Positions 15,724 to 22,338 of a DNA stretch of 37,450 nt are shown in pieces. Each line of letters opens with the position of its first letter. Position 1 is the stretch's first letter. Below the pieces are notes generated by a model. The model made no database searches, had not been told where the DNA came from, and saw nothing but the letters and a program-made list of their open reading frames with translations. A program made the translations under genes and the position numbers. The stretch spans positions 1 to 37,450 of the forward strand of contig JAJFII010000075.1 in assembly GCA_021775095.1 (NCBI GenBank). Reading direction: 5' to 3'. This DNA is from Rhodospirillales bacterium. Lineage in GTDB: Bacteria; Pseudomonadota; Alphaproteobacteria; Rhodospirillales; Casp-alpha2.

Positions 15724-16035
15724 GGACTCTCTTGCTTTTCCGTTTGTCGTAAAAGTGTACCGAATATGGCGCAACGGCGGGTCAGATACAATACGCAAAG
15801 CGGGTGGCCGGAGTGTTGCGCCAGGCATCCGGTATATTTGATTTGTGCATTTGCGAAAACGCCCGGGGAGGTGGCAGCCGGCCGATCTATTGGCCGAGAC
15901 AAAATCGTGCGAAACGGCGAAGTGCCCGACCTGAGCCATCGGTGACATTATGTCCCGGACACAGGGGTTGCGAATGGCAAGGGCCTGCTGCCGGCAAACT
16001 CATCCGGGGTTTGGTATTTCCGGGGTTTGGTATTT
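15724..16035. other. Gap between PAS-like gene and IS3 remnant, with a tandem 16-mer
   Basis: No gene is supported in these 312 bases. A 16-base unit, CGGGGTTTGGTATTTC, is repeated directly at 16005-16020 and 16021-16036, ending at the stop of the transposase remnant. TGTCCCGGACA near 15950 is almost palindromic and could be a decayed IS end. Confidence 0.4.
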
Positions 16036-16330
16036 CTATGAACGGTGTGGCTTTTCGTCGTTGTAATCAATTCGCCGTTCTTCGATAATCCGTTGGGTTT
16101 CCGCCAGACGGATCAACCCGTGCAGGTTCAGGCCTTCATCTTGGAACCGACCAGTGAAGCTTTCAATGTCTGCGTTTTGCGTTGGCCTGCCCGGATCAAT
16201 GAAGCAAAGCGTCACCCCGTGATCAAAAGCCCGGCCAGCGCGTGCACGACCGCGTAGCTCGAACCATTATCCACACCAATGCCATCACCATAGCCGCGCT
16301 CACGCGCCACCCGTTCCCGCCTATCGACTA
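16036..16330 (-). pseudogene. IS3-family transposase (OrfB) remnant, frameshifted
   Basis: The minus strand encodes the C-terminal part of a DDE transposase. ERVARERG then IGVDNGSSYAV holds the second catalytic aspartate. After a frame change come FIDPGRPTQNADIESFTGRF, with the catalytic glutamate in IESF, then LAETQRIIEERRIDYNDEKP and a TAG stop at 16036-16038. The two frames meet in GGGG near 16213, so one indel there separates D from E and kills the enzyme. This is not the programmed frameshift of IS3 elements, which lies between orfA and orfB. Upstream of about 16330 no transposase sequence is recognisable, so the N-terminal part and orfA are lost. Clear inverted repeats were not found. 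Confidence 0.8.
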
Positions 16331-16486
16331 CACCTGCCCCCTGGTAAGGACAGCGCCACGGCAATTGCCGGGCAATCCTTTGTGCGGTCATCTTTTTGGT
16401 TGGCTGTTCGGAACGTCCGACCGTTGGCAATGGCGACCTGGGTACAGGTGCGGCCGACGGTGATGACGGATTTCCGGCTTACGGCC

Positions 16487-16526
16487 AATTGATGGTATGC
16501 TCATTATCGATGGTATGCTCATCATT
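16487..16526 (+). repeat. Short direct repeat upstream of the small exported protein
   Basis: GATGGTATGCTCAT occurs twice in quick succession, followed by TATC and CATT respectively. It lies 30-70 bases before the start of the 108-residue protein. It may be a slippage duplication or a regulator site. Confidence 0.4.
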
Positions 16527-16554
16527 GATTGTAGCGGTTCGGGGAACATTGGTG

Positions 16555-16881
16555 ATGTCATTTAAAATCAAGTACGCATTTGTGTCTGCGTTGGTCATTC
16601 TCATATCAGCACCGGCGCAAGCCGATCAAATCGACGGCGAGTGGTGCAATGGACTTAAGCATTTGTCGATTGATGGGCCAAATATTGTCACCCCAGGTGG
16701 TACCAGAGTGACCGGTCCGTATGACCGACACGCATTTAAATATGTTGCGCCGAACGGTGAACCGGATGCCGGGGCCACAATTTCCATGGTCCAGCAACAT
16801 GATGAGTTGATGCATTCGACATCGTCGCTAAAACCTGAAGAAATTGTCCGTTGGACGCCCTGCCGCCAGCATACCAGTTGA
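16555..16881 (+). CDS. Small conserved exported protein, function unknown
   Basis: A 108-residue protein with a Sec signal peptide (MSFKIKYAFVSALVILIS, cleavage near APAQA-DQ). The mature part reads like a known alphaproteobacterial hypothetical family: IDGEWCNG, LSIDGPNIVTPGG, GPYDRHAFKYVAPNGEPDAG and WTPC. It has two cysteines, in WCNG and TPCR, that could form a disulphide. The ATG at 16555 is preferred over the in-frame ATG at 16396 because GGGGAA lies eight bases before it and because the signal peptide then sits at the N-terminus. The upstream part of the longer frame overlaps the IS remnant. It stands alone; a hairpin follows its stop. Role unknown; probably periplasmic. Confidence 0.75.
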   Translation: MSFKIKYAFVSALVILISAPAQADQIDGEWCNGLKHLSIDGPNIVTPGGTRVTGPYDRHAFKYVAPNGEPDAGATISMVQQHDELMHSTSSLKPEEIVRWTPCRQHTS

Positions 16882-16891
16882 CGTAGGCTCT

Positions 16892-16916
16892 CCAATCAAC
16901 CGGACGTTTTGATTGG
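16892..16916 (+). terminator. Inverted repeat after the small exported protein gene
   Basis: CCAATCAA (16892-16899) pairs with TTGATTGG (16909-16916) around a 9-base loop, 10 bases after the stop codon. The stem is AT-rich and the T-run after it is poor, so it is a weak terminator candidate. Confidence 0.4.
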
Positions 16917-17431
16917 TTGATAAGTGCGTTTTAAACAGAATGCTTGTACAAAACAGGGCCTGAAATGACAGGCGGACGTCGTCCACGGCGTGCCGAAAGG
17001 CTCCGGAGTTAGCCCGGCCAAGCACACTATCGATACAGCCTTTCTGCAGACGAGAAGGGCCAAGTTCTTTACATTGTGCCGGCGCAGCGAAACGTCGTGG
17101 CTCGCGGATCGCCAGATTAGATCGATGGGGAGATGTCAATCCCCCCTTTATAGGTACCTTTGATACCGATATTTTTAAACGGTGATGAGTGCTTGCATAG
17201 CCAGTTTCTGTTTGCTGCGATACAGCCTCCTGTACCTCTTCAAAGCACCTAATCGACCTGGTTTTAGAAACGGATACGATATATTTAGCTCTAATTAAAA
17301 AACACACTAAATTGGTTTAAAATTATTGTCTAATTTTGGTCTCAGGGTGACCCATAGGTGAGCCAAAGAAAATCGAGTCATACATGAAAACACAACGCAC
17401 AACATAATATATTGATAAATAAACGAAAAAA
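16917..17431. other. Gap between exported protein gene and tRNA-Thr
   Basis: About 515 bases with no supported gene. A minus-strand frame of 159 codons (16828-17307) crosses it but has no ribosome site, no recognised motif and overlaps the end of the exported-protein gene. The last 150 bases are A+T-rich. Confidence 0.4.
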
Positions 17432-17507
17432 TGGTGCCGCTTGGGTGACTTGAACACCCGACCCCCGCATTACGAATGCGATGCTCTACCAGCTGAGCTA
17501 AAGCGGC
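17432..17507 (-). tRNA. tRNA-Thr (anticodon CGT)
   Basis: The minus strand folds into a complete 76-base cloverleaf. The acceptor stem is GCCGCTT/AAGCGGC with discriminator A and encoded CCA. The D arm is GCTC-AGCTGGTA-GAGC, the anticodon loop TTCGTAA gives CGT, and the T arm is GGGTG-TTCAAGT-CACCC. A T-rich stretch follows CCA and may serve as terminator. Confidence 0.96.
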
Positions 17508-17676
17508 CCTGGAAGATGGCGCAACCTAACATTACCGCCGTTCCTGTCAAGCCTCCCCTGGCGGAAATTCGTGCAATAAGGCGCGGCGCTGATGGCCGCC
17601 CTGAAAAACCCGGGCAAATGGCCGCCTGACGGCAAATGGTGAATTGCCAAAGGCCCTGCCTACAGTTTAGTGTCGG

Positions 17677-17694
17677 GTGTCACAAAAGTGTCAT
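17677..17694 (+). promoter_or_regulatory. Pho box (PhoB binding site) before phnD
   Basis: GTGTCACAAAAGTGTCAT contains two TGTCA repeats exactly 11 bases apart (17678 and 17689) with an A-rich spacer. It matches 15 of 18 positions of the classical box CTGTCATAAAACTGTCAT. TTATAT at 17702-17707 is a -10 candidate at the usual distance. The transporter is therefore expected to be induced by phosphate starvation through PhoB. Confidence 0.82.
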
Positions 17695-17760
17695 AAAACC
17701 GTTATATGGCGGCGGTGCGTCTAAAAAACGACCCGCATGGCCAGAATTTAAAGGATCAAT

Positions 17761-17776
17761 GGGTCCACAGGGACCC
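17761..17776 (+). promoter_or_regulatory. Leader hairpin ahead of the phnD ribosome site
   Basis: GGGTCC-ACAG-GGACCC forms a perfect six-base-pair stem with a four-base loop in the 5' leader, 9 bases before the GGGAG ribosome site. It could stabilise the transcript or affect translation. It is too small for a known riboswitch. Confidence 0.55.
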
Positions 17777-17798
17777 GTTTACTCAGGGAGAAACACCA

Positions 17799-18797
17799 AT
17801 GAAGTTCACGCTTAATGCAAAAAAATACAACCTGGCCGGCCTCGCTGTCGCCGGCCTGGCCTTAGCCGGCCTGGCCCTGTCGGTGCCCGCCCAGGCGGCG
17901 GAGTGCGCGCGCGGCACCCTTGATGTGCGCTATTGCGACGTCGACGGCGACCTGGTTGCCGACACCCCGACCGACCCGGCCGAACTGAAAGACCCAGATA
18001 CCCTGGTGTTTGCCTATACCCCGGTCGAAGACCCGGCCGTCTATAAAACCGCCTGGGCCGATTTCCTGACCCACCTGGAAAAAGAAACCGGCAAAAATGT
18101 CAAATTTTTCCCGGTTCAGTCGAACGCCGCCGAACTGGAAGCCATGCGTTCGGGTCGCCTGCACATTGCCGGTTTTAACACCGGTTCCAACCCGCTGGCC
18201 GTCAACTGTGCCGGTTTTAACCCGTTTGTCATCATGGCCCGCAAGGACAATAGTTTTGGCTATGAGATGGAAATCCTGACCTATCCGGGCAGTGGCATCG
18301 AAAAAGTTGAGGACATCAGAGGCAAAACCCTGGCCTTCACCGCACCGACGTCGAACTCCGGATTTAAAGCCCCGTCGGCCCTGTTGAAGGCGGAATTTAA
18401 CATGGTTCAGGACACGGACTTCACACCGACCTTCTCGGGCAAACATGACAATTCGATTTTGGGTGTGGCCAACAAAGATTATCCGGCCGCGTCGATTGCC
18501 AACTCGGTGAAAATGCGGATGATCTCGCGCGGCGTAATCAAGGCCGATCAGGTTAAGGTGATTTACAAGTCGCAGACCTTTCCGACCACCGGGTTTGGTG
18601 TGGCCCACGACCTGAAGCCGGAACTCAAAGCGAAAATCAAAAACGCCTTTTTGAACTTCAAATGGGAAGGCACCAGCTTGGAAAAGGAATTTTCCAAGTC
18701 CAAGGAAGGCAAGTTCCTGGAAATGACCTATAAGGAGTTCTGGGACGTGATCCGCAAAATTGACGCGGCCAACAACGTCTCCTACGCCTGCAAATAG
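17799..18797 (+). CDS. phnD: Phosphonate-type ABC transporter substrate-binding protein
   Basis: A 332-residue periplasmic binding protein of the PhnD (phosphate/phosphite/phosphonate) family. The signal peptide ends AQA-AEC near residue 32. The mature part has LVFAYTPVEDPAVYKTAW, VQSNAAELEAMRSGRLHIAG and TSNSGFKAPSALL, typical ligand-cleft segments. Two early cysteines (ECARG and RYCDVDGD) may form a disulphide. The ATG at 17799 is preferred over the in-frame ATG at 17706 because GGGAG precedes it and the signal peptide starts there. It is the first gene of phnDCEE and lies under a Pho box. Which phosphorus compound is bound (phosphonate, phosphite or other) cannot be told; no C-P lyase genes are in the window. 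Confidence 0.95.
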   Translation: MKFTLNAKKYNLAGLAVAGLALAGLALSVPAQAAECARGTLDVRYCDVDGDLVADTPTDPAELKDPDTLVFAYTPVEDPAVYKTAWADFLTHLEKETGKNVKFFPVQSNAAELEAMRSGRLHIAGFNTGSNPLAVNCAGFNPFVIMARKDNSFGYEMEILTYPGSGIEKVEDIRGKTLAFTAPTSNSGFKAPSALLKAEFNMVQDTDFTPTFSGKHDNSILGVANKDYPAASIANSVKMRMISRGVIKADQVKVIYKSQTFPTTGFGVAHDLKPELKAKIKNAFLNFKWEGTSLEKEFSKSKEGKFLEMTYKEFWDVIRKIDAANNVSYACK

Positions 18798-18806
18798 TCT
18801 CATGCC

Positions 18807-18841
18807 CGGCGCCCCCTGAACCCGGGGGCGCCGTTTTTTTT
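18807..18841 (+). terminator. Strong Rho-independent terminator between phnD and phnC
   Basis: CGGCGCCCCC (18807-18816) pairs with GGGGGCGCCG (18824-18833) around a 7-base loop and is followed by eight Ts. It lies 9 bases after the phnD stop, inside the operon. Partial read-through would give much more binding protein than transporter. Confidence 0.93.
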
Positions 18842-18863
18842 CTTTTAGTTAAATGAGTTTTTT

Positions 18864-19673
18864 ATGCTTCAACTGCAACAGCTGACGAAGCGATATCCGA
18901 CGGGCGATCTGGCCCTGAACGGTGTCGATCTTGAAATTCCCAAGGGCCAGGTTTTGGCCCTGATTGGCCCGTCGGGGGCCGGCAAAAGTACCCTGATCCG
19001 GGTGATCAACCGGCTGGTCGAGCCGACCTCGGGCAGCGCCGTACTGGATGGTGAAAACCTGACCGCCCTGAGTTCGGCGGCGCTGCGCCGGGCACGCCGC
19101 CGCATGGGCATGATCTTCCAGGAATATGCCCTGGTGGAACGCCTCAGTGTCATGGAAAACGTGCTGTCCGGACAATTAGGATATGTCGGTTTCTGGCGTA
19201 GTTTTTTACGCAAATTCCCGCAATCGGCGATCGATGAGGCTTTTCGCCTGTTGCAGCGGGTCGGCCTCGATCATATGGCCGACAAACGGGCCGATGAACT
19301 GTCCGGTGGCCAGCGCCAGCGGGTCGGCATCGCCCGGGCTTTGATCCAGGACCCGCAATTGTTGCTGGTCGATGAACCAACGGCGTCGCTCGATCCGAAA
19401 ACCTCGCGCCAGATCATGCGCCTGATCTGCGAACTATGCGCGGAGCGCGACCTGTCGGCGATTATCAATATTCACGATGTGGCCCTGGCGAAAATGTTTG
19501 TGCCGCGGATCATTGGCCTGAAACTGGGCGAAACGGTGTTCGACGGCACCCCCGATCAGTTAACCGCCGATGTCCTGACGGATATTTACGGCGAAGAGGA
19601 TTGGGAAGCGACCATCGAAAACGTCGATGACGATGATGATGATGACGGGAATGAGGACGAAGACCTGCCATGA
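18864..19673 (+). CDS. phnC: Phosphonate-type ABC transporter ATP-binding protein
   Basis: A 269-residue ABC ATPase. Walker A is GPSGAGKST at 35-43, the signature LSGGQ is at 146-150, and Walker B with catalytic glutamate is LLLVDE at 166-171. It energises uptake with two PhnE subunits. The gene starts 22 bases after the terminator that follows phnD and has almost no Shine-Dalgarno sequence (TTTTTT just before ATG), so translation may be weak. The C-terminus carries an unusual acidic tail of aspartates and glutamates after residue 253, absent from typical PhnC. The tail is encoded by a GATGAC-type run and may come from slippage. The stop overlaps the start of the first phnE by four bases. Confidence 0.95.
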   Translation: MLQLQQLTKRYPTGDLALNGVDLEIPKGQVLALIGPSGAGKSTLIRVINRLVEPTSGSAVLDGENLTALSSAALRRARRRMGMIFQEYALVERLSVMENVLSGQLGYVGFWRSFLRKFPQSAIDEAFRLLQRVGLDHMADKRADELSGGQRQRVGIARALIQDPQLLLVDEPTASLDPKTSRQIMRLICELCAERDLSAIINIHDVALAKMFVPRIIGLKLGETVFDGTPDQLTADVLTDIYGEEDWEATIENVDDDDDDDGNEDEDLP

Positions 19674-20479
19674 GCGAAACCATGGCGACGCCGCAACGCA
19701 CCTGGAAACGCCCGCCGAGCATCTCAAACCCGACCCTGCGCTGGTCGCTGATTATCGGTGCCGTGGTTTATCTGATTGCCGCCCATGCGACGATAGATGT
19801 CAACTGGGGCCGGGTATACGAAGGTCTGGAGCGCGGGAAAAAGTTTATTCTGGCCTTCTCCAACCCGAATTTCGTCGATCGCTGGGACGATATTTACGAC
19901 GGCATGCTGGAAAGCATTCTCATGGCCTTTTCATCGACCGTTGCCGGCGTCATCATATCCATCCCGATCGGTTTGGGGGCGGCCCGCAACATCTCGCCGC
20001 TGCCGGTCTATCTTGTGTGTCGGGCGATTATTGCTTTGTCCCGGGCCCTGCACGAAATCATCGTTGCCATCCTGCTGGTGGCGATCTTCGGTTTTGGCCC
20101 GTTGGCCGGGTTCCTGACCCTGTCCTTTGCGACCATCGGTTTTCTGTCGAAACTGCTGGCGGAAGACATTGAGGATACGGACAAATCCCAGGCGGAAGCC
20201 ATCAAAGCCACCGGCTCGAGCTGGCTGCAGTGGATCAACTACGGCATTCAGCCGCAGGTCATGCCACGGCTGATCGGGCTCTCCATCTACCGGCTCGATA
20301 TCAATTTCCGGGAATCGGCAATTTTGGGACTGGTCGGTGCCGGCGGCATCGGTGCCACTCTGAACACGGCCTTCGACCGCTACGAGTTTGATACGGCGGC
20401 GGCCATTATCCTTACAATTATCGTCATTGTCATGGCGTTGGAATACAGCTCCGGCCTGATCCGGGCGAGGTTACAATAA
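19670..20479 (+). CDS. phnE: Phosphonate-type ABC transporter permease, first copy
   Basis: A 269-residue inner-membrane protein with about six hydrophobic segments. The EAA-type loop that docks with PhnC reads [20 protein letters not shown], and the conserved stretch [11 protein letters not shown] follows. It begins with an ATGA overlap with phnC and ends in TAATG overlap with the second permease, so all three are translationally coupled. The two permeases probably form a heterodimeric channel. It has a longer cytoplasmic N-terminus (about 25 residues) before the first membrane segment. Confidence 0.93.
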   Translation: MSETMATPQRTWKRPPSISNPTLRWSLIIGAVVYLIAAHATIDVNWGRVYEGLERGKKFILAFSNPNFVDRWDDIYDGMLESILMAFSSTVAGVIISIPIGLGAARNISPLPVYLVCRAIIALSRALHEIIVAILLVAIFGFGPLAGFLTLSFATIGFLSKLLAEDIEDTDKSQAEAIKATGSSWLQWINYGIQPQVMPRLIGLSIYRLDINFRESAILGLVGAGGIGATLNTAFDRYEFDTAAAIILTIIVIVMALEYSSGLIRARLQ

Positions 20480-21297
20480 TGGCCATCAAACAAACTGCAA
20501 ATGGCACCAAAATCTGGGCCCTGCGTGATACCAAAGAGCAACTGACCAACTGGGCCGGGTGGCTCGTCGGTACGGCGTTTTTCATGTATTGCTGGAACCA
20601 GATATCGCTGCAAACGGACTGGGATTTTTTCTGGGATGCGCCGGCCATCGCCGCCGACATTGGCGGCCGAGCGATGCCGCCCAAATGGGGTTACATCACG
20701 GAATTGTGGGCGCCGCTGTGGGATACCCTGAATATCGCGACGCTCGGGACCATTTTGGCGTTGATCATGGCAATCCCCGTGGCCTTTCTCGCGGCGCGCA
20801 ATACGACGCCGAGTAAATTGATCCTCAGGCCCCTGGCCCTGCTGATCATCGTATCCTCGCGCTCGATCAATTCGCTGATCTGGGCGTTGCTGCTGGTCGC
20901 GATTATCGGCCCCGGAGTGTTCGCCGGGCTGATCGCCATCTCGCTCCGTTCGATCGGCTTTTGTGCCAAACTTTTGTACGAAGCGATTGAAGAAATTGAT
21001 GAAAAACAGGTGGAAGCCATTACCGCCACCGGGGCCAGCCGCTGGCAGGTCATGGCCTATGGCATCTTGCCGCAGATCATGCCGGCCCTGGCCGGCATTA
21101 CGGTGTTTCGCTGGGACATCAATATCCGCGAATCAACGGTACTCGGGCTGGTCGGTGCCGGCGGGATCGGCCTGCAGATGCAGGGCTCGCTCAATATTCT
21201 GGCCTGGCCGCAGGTGTCGTTGATCCTGCTGGTGATCCTGATCGCCGTGCTGATCAGCGAATGGGTTTCGGCAAAAGTGCGGGGCGCGATTATTTAG
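20479..21297 (+). CDS. phnE: Phosphonate-type ABC transporter permease, second copy
   Basis: A 272-residue membrane protein homologous to its neighbour. The EAA loop is VEAITATGASRWQVMAYGIL, followed by [20 protein letters not shown]. Its start codon shares one base with the previous stop. Duplicated phnE genes are common in alphaproteobacterial phn transporters, where both are needed for the channel. The stop TAG lies in TTTAGAG, which faces CTCTAAA 70 bases on at the end of the convergent lyase gene. Confidence 0.93.
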   Translation: MAIKQTANGTKIWALRDTKEQLTNWAGWLVGTAFFMYCWNQISLQTDWDFFWDAPAIAADIGGRAMPPKWGYITELWAPLWDTLNIATLGTILALIMAIPVAFLAARNTTPSKLILRPLALLIIVSSRSINSLIWALLLVAIIGPGVFAGLIAISLRSIGFCAKLLYEAIEEIDEKQVEAITATGASRWQVMAYGILPQIMPALAGITVFRWDINIRESTVLGLVGAGGIGLQMQGSLNILAWPQVSLILLVILIAVLISEWVSAKVRGAII

Positions 21298-21374
21298 AGT
21301 ATCCGTTGTGATCCAGCCCACAGCCCATTTGCCAATCGACAAAACCATCGACGTGGAAAAAGACACGCTCTAAA
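21293..21374. terminator. Convergent intergenic element bounded by TTTAGAG and CTCTAAA
   Basis: The gap between the phn operon and the lyase gene is bounded by complementary ends TTTAGAG (21293-21299) and CTCTAAA (21368-21374), which contain the two stop codons. The right end, AGACACGCTCTAA, matches 12 of 13 bases of AGACGCGCTCTAA at 37361, in the hairpin after tsaD. It may be a decayed copy of the same palindromic terminator-like repeat. The middle has no clear stem. Confidence 0.35.
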
Positions 21375-22296
21375 ACCCTTTTGGTAATCCGGCTTCGGCG
21401 ACATATCCATAGAGCGGATCATCGGGCAGGGCGGCACGGACGATCTCGCGGCAGGCCAACAGGGCGTCGATATCAATGCCGGTGTTCAAACCCTGGGCTT
21501 CGAGCATATAAACCAGATCCTCGGTGACGATATTGCCACTGGCACCGGGGGCAAAGGGGCAACCGCCGAGGCCGCCCAAAGAACTGTCGAGCACACCTGC
21601 TCCGGCCTCGACGGCGGCACAGGCATTGGCCAGACCGAGCCCCAGCGTATTGTGTAAATGCACGCCCCGCGACGCCTCACCGACTTCCCGCCGGGTTGCC
21701 TTAAACAACGCCTTGACCTGGGCCGGATTGCCATAACCGCAGGTATCGGACAGGCCAACCTCGTCGCAGCCGGCGTCCATGCAGGCGACCGCCGTCTCAA
21801 GCACGTCACGTTCCGGTACCCGGCCTTCGATGGTGCAGCCAAAGGCGGTCGCCAGTCCGGCCTCGATATGCGGCCGGTAACCGGCCGGCAACTGGTCGCG
21901 GGCGGCACAGACCCGGCCCACTTCGTCGATCATTTCGGACCTTGATTTGCGCACATTGGCGCGGCTGTGACTGTCGCTGATGGAAACCGGCAGGGTTACC
22001 TTGTGGGCCCCGGCGGCGAAGGCGTTTAGCGCACCGCGTAAATTGGGCGCCAGTACGGCGACCTCGAGATCCTTGTGGGTGAGGCCATGGGCAACCACCT
22101 GGTGCGCGTCTTCCATGCCCGGCACCAGCTTTGGCGGAACGAAGGAACACACTTCGATTTCCCGCAGACCGGCCTGAACGGCCTGCGAGATCCAGGCGAA
22201 TTTGGCGGCGCTCGCCATGATCCCTGTGGCGTTCTGCAAACCGTCGCGCAAGCCAACTTCGCAGACCCGAATATCGATGGGATCGCTGCTGCTCAT
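21370..22296 (-). CDS. HMG-CoA lyase family protein (3-hydroxy-3-methylglutaryl-CoA or citramalyl-CoA lyase)
   Basis: A 308-residue TIM-barrel lyase. Catalytic Arg17-Asp18 lie in GLRDGLQN, the metal-binding HLHN is at 213-216 and the active-site cysteine is Cys246 in GGLGGCPFAPGASGN. These are the full set for the HMGL family, which splits HMG-CoA to acetyl-CoA and acetoacetate; some members cleave citramalyl-CoA to acetyl-CoA and pyruvate. The start at 22296 (MSSSD) has GGAGGGAAG upstream; an in-frame ATG at 22314 has none. It is head to head with a family III CoA-transferase 42 bases away, which suggests that the acid is activated by that enzyme instead of coming only from leucine breakdown. 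Confidence 0.9.
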   Translation of the reverse strand: MSSSDPIDIRVCEVGLRDGLQNATGIMASAAKFAWISQAVQAGLREIEVCSFVPPKLVPGMEDAHQVVAHGLTHKDLEVAVLAPNLRGALNAFAAGAHKVTLPVSISDSHSRANVRKSRSEMIDEVGRVCAARDQLPAGYRPHIEAGLATAFGCTIEGRVPERDVLETAVACMDAGCDEVGLSDTCGYGNPAQVKALFKATRREVGEASRGVHLHNTLGLGLANACAAVEAGAGVLDSSLGGLGGCPFAPGASGNIVTEDLVYMLEAQGLNTGIDIDALLACREIVRAALPDDPLYGYVAEAGLPKGF

Positions 22297-22323
22297 ATGT
22301 ACTTCCCTCCGCATGTGCTTGCC

Positions 22324-22329
22324 TATACT
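22324..22329 (+). promoter_or_regulatory. Candidate -10 element for a leaderless CoA-transferase transcript
   Basis: TATACT ends nine bases before the ATG at 22339, so a transcript from it would start at or next to the start codon. No Shine-Dalgarno sequence precedes that ATG, which fits leaderless translation. The -35 region is weak (ACTTCC at 22301). Confidence 0.35.
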
Positions 22330-22338
22330 CTGCCAGTC

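Noticed and set aside
16828-17307. 159-codon minus-strand frame before the tRNA
   Set aside because: No ribosome site, no motif, and it overlaps the end of the exported-protein gene. May be decayed sequence.
17507-17798. Considered an integration site at the tRNA-Thr gene
   Set aside because: No integrase gene and no second copy of the tRNA 3' end is visible on either side.
17862-18803. 313-codon minus-strand frame opposite phnD
   Set aside because: Shadow of phnD, which has a signal peptide, ribosome site and family motifs.
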